From an uncultured Candidatus Saccharibacteria bacterium (GTDB lineage Bacteria; Patescibacteriota; Saccharimonadia; Saccharimonadales; Saccharimonadaceae), in contig CALLZM010000006.1 of NCBI GenBank assembly GCA_937858705.1, positions 62,001-126,000 on the forward strand: a stretch of DNA of 64,000 nucleotides, written 5' to 3'. The first letter of the stretch is position 1, and each line of letters begins with the position of its first letter. Under the pieces are notes generated by a model. It was not told the origin of the DNA and did no database searches. It saw only the letters and a program-made list of their open reading frames with translations. The position numbers and the translations under genes are program-made. Shown here one piece after another: positions 60,382 to 64,000 of this stretch.

Positions 60382-61515
60382 GTGAAAATACTTGGGATTG
60401 AAAGCAGTTGCGACGAAACGGCCGCGGCGGTTGTCGAAGATGGCAAGCGCCTACTTTCAAATGTCGTCAACACCCAAATCGACATCCATGCCGAATATGG
60501 CGGTGTTATCCCAGAGATTGCCGCCCGCAGTCATCTGGAGGTCATCAACCCCGTCATCCATAAAGCGCTTACCGATGCAGCATGCACCTGGGACGACATC
60601 GATGCCATCGCCGTCACCTACGCCCCCGGGCTCATCGGCTCCCTCCTCATCGGCACCCTCGCTGCCCGCACTCTCGCCATCATTCATGATAAGCCGTTGC
60701 ATAAAATACATCATGTAGAGGCGCATGTGTATGCCAATTTTATCACCGAGCACTCCGAACGACCATCACCGACAGAAGGCTCTGCGTTCCCCGCAGAGCG
60801 CACACAAGAGAATGGCAGTTGGCGTGCAACACTGCCCAAACACCAACCCGCCTTCCCTCTCCTCGCCCTCATCGTCTCTGGTGGGCACTCACAGCTCGTT
60901 CTTTTTCGCAACCATGGCGACTACGACCTCATTGGGCAAACCCAAGACGACGCCGTCGGTGAAGCCTTCGACAAAGTGGCTAAAATCCTTGGCCTCCCCT
61001 ACCCTGGCGGCCCTAGCATTTCTAAAGTCGCCGAACTAGGCGACCCGCATGCCTTCAAACTCCCCATCGCCAGGCTCCAAGGCAAATATGACTTTAGTTT
61101 CTCTGGCCTTAAAACAGCCGTTCTCCGGGCCGTTCAACACGAAGTGGGGAAAGACTACTCATTTCCCTCCCACGAGCTTCCTGGGCTCGTAGACGACGAT
61201 TTACGACATGCTATGGCCGCTAGCTTCCAGCACACTGCTATCAAAACGCTCGTAGACAAAACAACACTTGCTTACAACGAATATCAGCCCTCCTCTGTCG
61301 TCATCGCCGGTGGTGTCGCTGCAAATCTCGAACTACGCCGACAACTCTCTGAAGCATTGCCCATACCCATCGAGTATGCCCCTATCCAGCTGTGCACCGA
61401 TAACGCCGCCATGATCGCCACCCTCGCCTACTATCGCTCACACATCGACCAACCAGCCGACCCATTCGACCTTGAAGTTGAACCAAGTCTATCTATGTTG
61501 TCATTATTACAATAA
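60382..61515 (+). CDS. tsaD: tRNA t6A37 threonylcarbamoyltransferase
   Basis: TsaD transfers threonylcarbamoyl to A37 of ANN-decoding tRNAs. Motifs include KILGIESSCDETAAAVV, YGGVIPEIAARSHLE, the metal-binding HHVEAHVYANF, SGGHSQLVL, YDFSFSGLKTAVL and AGGVAANLELR. The 377-residue protein is about 40 longer than usual. The surplus is a Ser/Pro-rich stretch at residues 117-152 whose DNA holds a perfect hairpin at 60779-60799. GTG start 7 nt after TATAAT. Confidence 0.96.
   Translation: MKILGIESSCDETAAAVVEDGKRLLSNVVNTQIDIHAEYGGVIPEIAARSHLEVINPVIHKALTDAACTWDDIDAIAVTYAPGLIGSLLIGTLAARTLAIIHDKPLHKIHHVEAHVYANFITEHSERPSPTEGSAFPAERTQENGSWRATLPKHQPAFPLLALIVSGGHSQLVLFRNHGDYDLIGQTQDDAVGEAFDKVAKILGLPYPGGPSISKVAELGDPHAFKLPIARLQGKYDFSFSGLKTAVLRAVQHEVGKDYSFPSHELPGLVDDDLRHAMAASFQHTAIKTLVDKTTLAYNEYQPSSVVIAGGVAANLELRRQLSEALPIPIEYAPIQLCTDNAAMIATLAYYRSHIDQPADPFDLEVEPSLSMLSLLQ
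60779..60799. repeat. Hairpin in the tsaD insertion
   Basis: GCTCTGCG and CGCAGAGC form an 8-bp perfect stem around 5 nt, inside a segment not found in other TsaD proteins. Confidence 0.7.
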
Positions 61516-61530
61516 TTCACGGAGTTACGC

Positions 61531-62451
61531 ATGCATTTTCTACAATCTGAGCCTTGGGAAACATTCCAAAAACAACTTGGTCGCACAACCTATCGTCAAC
61601 AAGGAAATGGCTGGCACTTTTTGGCGATTCTAGAGAAAGGCAAAGGCAATACTCGCCTCTATTGTCCGTATGGTCCAGAGGCCACCGACCAAGCCAGTCT
61701 CGACAGCGCCATTGCCGCCCTCAAACAGCTGGCCACACAACTGAAGGCCTCGTTTATCCGCATAGAACCGACTTCTTTCGAATTCGCTCAACACCTTAAA
61801 AACACTGGCTGGCAAAAAGTCACCTACCAGAGCCTCAACCCTGAATATACCAACACCATAGACCTCTCCCCCGAGAGCGACCAGCTCATCGCCAATATGT
61901 CATCATCTATCCGCAATATTTATCGCAATTACCATAAAAAATTGGTCAATATTCATCAGTCAAACGATCCGCAAGATATCGATATATTCCTCAAACTCAT
62001 TCACCAAGTATCAGAGCGAACTGGGCTCCGACCTCATAGCGATGAGTATTTTCGCGCGCAGGCCAAAAGCCTCATGCCCACTGGTGCCGCCACGCTTTGG
62101 TACGCAACAGTAGATACGCTACCTATAGCTTCTGCCCTCTTCTACGATAGTGTAGATACTCGCTATAACGCCCATGCTGCCGCCAGCTCATTGCCGGAAC
62201 ACCGCAAGCTAAAAGCTGCTACTGCCCTGCTAGCCGAGGCTATCCTCGATGCCAAAGCAAGGGGCCTTACAGTATTCGATATGTACGGAGTTGCTCCCAT
62301 CGACGCGCCAAGCGACCATGCATGGGCTGGCTTCAGCGAGTTCAAGCGATCATTTGGCGGGAGCGATGTCCACTTTGCCGGATCATGGGACTTACCTATG
62401 CAAAAACTCCGCTATCAAGCATATCGGGCCTACCAGAAACTGAGCCGATAA
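61531..62451 (+). CDS. Second FemAB/FemX-like peptidoglycan aminoacyltransferase
   Basis: The 306-residue protein has the Fem layout: EPWETFQKQLG at the N-terminus, the IEPTSFEF strand, IRNIYRNYHKKLV in the middle, and HKLKAATALLAEAILDAKARG with DMYGVAP near the end. Together with the 57083 gene it gives this short region two Fem-type ligases and a MurE, consistent with branched or cross-bridged peptidoglycan. ACGGAG precedes the ATG and it follows tsaD by 15 bp. Confidence 0.85.
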   Translation: MHFLQSEPWETFQKQLGRTTYRQQGNGWHFLAILEKGKGNTRLYCPYGPEATDQASLDSAIAALKQLATQLKASFIRIEPTSFEFAQHLKNTGWQKVTYQSLNPEYTNTIDLSPESDQLIANMSSSIRNIYRNYHKKLVNIHQSNDPQDIDIFLKLIHQVSERTGLRPHSDEYFRAQAKSLMPTGAATLWYATVDTLPIASALFYDSVDTRYNAHAAASSLPEHRKLKAATALLAEAILDAKARGLTVFDMYGVAPIDAPSDHAWAGFSEFKRSFGGSDVHFAGSWDLPMQKLRYQAYRAYQKLSR

Positions 62452-62498
62452 CCTCTCCTATAGCAAAAATATCTTATGGACGGCACTTGCCCGTGTGG

Positions 62499-62616
62499 TA
62501 TAATTGTATATGAACACAAACATGTGAGGAAACCTGAAACTGTTTAAGCTTTACATATGGAAGGTAGGGTTAGTTTGTTGTGTTTTTTTCACATGAAAAA
62601 GGAACTGCTATAGCCT
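62499..62616 (+). promoter_or_regulatory. valS promoter and ~105-nt leader
   Basis: TATAAT at 62499-62504 begins a leader of about 105 nt before valS. CATGTGA (62521-62527) and TCACATG (62589-62595) can pair around the middle. A minimal ORF MNTNM begins 7 nt after the -10. No T-box consensus (the T-box bulge sequence) was identified, so regulation is only suspected. Confidence 0.4.
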
Positions 62617-64000
62617 ATGAAACTTTCAAAACAGTACACTCCAAATGAGTTTGAACCAACCGTGTATGCCATGTGGGAAACCAGTGGCGTTTTTGAGCCA
62701 ACAGAGGAAGGAACCCCATATTCCATCGTTATGCCACCGCCAAATGCCAATGGCGACTTGCATATTGGTCATGCGCTCGACATGAATCTGAAGGATATTC
62801 TAGCTCGGTATCGTCGCATGAAAGGCGATTCTGTTGCATTCATCCCTGGCGCCGACCATGCAGGCTTCGAAACATGGGTTGTCTACGAGCGAGCATTGCA
62901 AGCAGAAGGGAAGAGCCGTTTCGACTTTACCCGAGAGCAGCTCTATTCGCAAGTCTGGCGTTTTGTCGAAGAAAAACGAGGCAATATGGAGCTCCAGCTC
63001 CGCGCACTTGGCACCAGTGCCAGTTGGAAGCACCAAGTATTCACTCTTGATAAAAAAGTGATCGATACCGTTTACCAAACCTTCAAGAAATTGTGGGATT
63101 CTGGGCTTGTTTACAGAGGTGAGCGCATCGTGAATTATTGTACCGAGCACCAAACAAGCTTTGCCGATATAGAAGTGGTCCATAAAAACGAGAAAGGGAA
63201 GCTATGGGACATCGCCTACCCTACCCTCGACTCAATAGGGGAGATAGTAGTTGCGACTACTCGCCCCGAAACCATGCTTGGCGACACCGCTATTGCCGTC
63301 CATCCAGATGACGAACGATACAAGCATTTCGTTGGTACTCGCGTCTTATTACCTCTGGTCAATCGAGAAATTCCCGTTATCGCCGATACTCATGTCGATA
63401 TGAGCTACGGCACTGGAGCTGTCAAAGTTACGCCCGCACACGATCCAAACGATTACGAAATGGCCGTGCGGCACAATCTAGACATACTAAACATCATCGA
63501 CGCCCACGGCAACATGACAAATGTGCCAGAACAATTCATGGGGCTCAGTGTGCTCGAGTGCCGCAAGCGAGTCCTGGCCAGCCTCAAAGCCGAAGAATTC
63601 CGTCGTGGTGAAAAAGATATCGAACACGCGGTGGGGCACTGCTACAAGTGCGGCACTATCATACAGCCGATGATGATGGACCAGTGGTTCATAAAGGTGC
63701 AGCCACTTGCCGAACAAGCCATCGAACGGCTCAGGGCAGGGGAGATCTCTTTCTATCCGAGCAATAAAGTTAACGAGATTATCGCCTACCTCGAGCAACT
63801 CCGTGACTGGAACATCAGCCGCCAGCCAGCCTGGGGTATTCCTATTCCAGCATTTCAGAATGTCAATGACCCAACCGATTGGATATTTGATACTCGCGTC
63901 GAAGAAACAACAATCGTAGTGAATAATACAACATATAAACGAGATGAAGACACCTTCGATACCTGGTTTTCTAGTGGTCAATGGCCATATATCGTCACTG
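62617..64000 (+). CDS. valS: Valyl-tRNA synthetase, N-terminal part
   Basis: ValRS charges tRNA-Val. The first 461 residues are in the window: the HIGH site (PPPNANGDLHIGHALDMN), GADHAGFETW, the editing-domain entry VATTRPETMLGDTAIAVHP and GAVKVTPAHDPNDYE, then GHCYKCGTIIQPMMMDQWF and FDTWFSSGQWPY. The KMSKS loop and C-terminus lie past the window end. The ATG at 62617 follows AAAAAGGAACTGC. Confidence 0.95.
   Translation, partial: MKLSKQYTPNEFEPTVYAMWETSGVFEPTEEGTPYSIVMPPPNANGDLHIGHALDMNLKDILARYRRMKGDSVAFIPGADHAGFETWVVYERALQAEGKSRFDFTREQLYSQVWRFVEEKRGNMELQLRALGTSASWKHQVFTLDKKVIDTVYQTFKKLWDSGLVYRGERIVNYCTEHQTSFADIEVVHKNEKGKLWDIAYPTLDSIGEIVVATTRPETMLGDTAIAVHPDDERYKHFVGTRVLLPLVNREIPVIADTHVDMSYGTGAVKVTPAHDPNDYEMAVRHNLDILNIIDAHGNMTNVPEQFMGLSVLECRKRVLASLKAEEFRRGEKDIEHAVGHCYKCGTIIQPMMMDQWFIKVQPLAEQAIERLRAGEISFYPSNKVNEIIAYLEQLRDWNISRQPAWGIPIPAFQNVNDPTDWIFDTRVEETTIVVNNTTYKRDEDTFDTWFSSGQWPYIVT

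Noticed and set aside
1-64000. CRISPR arrays, prophage or integrase
   Set aside because: No regularly spaced repeats, Cas proteins, phage structural genes or integrases were seen. The DGR therefore appears chromosomal and not part of a visible phage.

Overview
The window looks like a chromosomal segment of a small-genome Patescibacteria/CPR bacterium, most likely a Candidatus Saccharibacteria (TM7) relative. This is inferred from gene content, not from a marker-gene comparison. Ordinary informational genes (pnp, rpsO, truB, rpsT, holA, mutM, polA, rpoD, dnaG, orn, argS, pyrG, groES/groEL, tsaD, valS, one tRNA-Ser) and wall genes (murE, two FemAB-like ligases, sortase) are interspersed with many lineage-specific proteins. 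No amino-acid or cofactor biosynthesis operon is visible. Both TGA and TAA end normal genes, so the code is standard. About twenty genes have a -10 box 6-8 nt before the start codon, which predicts leaderless mRNAs. A second group has clear Shine-Dalgarno sites.

Layout. 1-9.9 kb: pnp (5' part), a sortase with a convergent Asp-box surface protein ending in a LAATG sorting signal, rpsO, a broken glycosyltransferase, an aldose-epimerase-like protein, truB, a DHH-like protein and rpsT. 9.9-14.5 kb: a diversity-generating retroelement (DGR). It has a reverse transcriptase, an Avd accessory gene, a 116-bp template repeat and a target gene whose last codons form the matching variable repeat. 14.5-33 kb: a mostly minus-strand housekeeping block (cupin, holA, mutM, polA, two P-loop kinases, rpoD, dnaG, capA-like, orn, DEAH helicase, mscL). 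33-52 kb: accessory genes mixed with argS, pyrG, a spermidine-synthase-like membrane protein, PHP and CYTH enzymes, a MacB-type ABC exporter and a sugar-phosphate isomerase. 52-55 kb: a type IV pilin and a REP-associated tyrosine transposase with REP copies. 55-64 kb: the CIRCE-controlled groES-orf-groEL operon, then murE, FemAB-like ligases, tsaD and valS (cut by the window end).

Main discovery. The DGR is supported base by base. TR and VR align without gaps over 116 bp and differ at 16 sites, all 16 at adenines of the template on the coding strand. The RT gene is split by a run of 13 G on its coding strand and also carries an in-frame TGA where related enzymes often have Trp. Runs of 7-13 C/G recur through the window at the 5' ends or junctions of genes: a glycosyltransferase, the RT, the helicase, four accessory genes, and the -35/-10 spacer of the pilin promoter. 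Some tracts leave the gene in frame and others out of frame. This is the pattern of contingency loci switched by slipped-strand mispairing. If real, one small genome combines template-directed hypermutation of a protein with stochastic on/off switching, including of the mutating enzyme itself. The main alternative for single tracts is homopolymer sequencing error.
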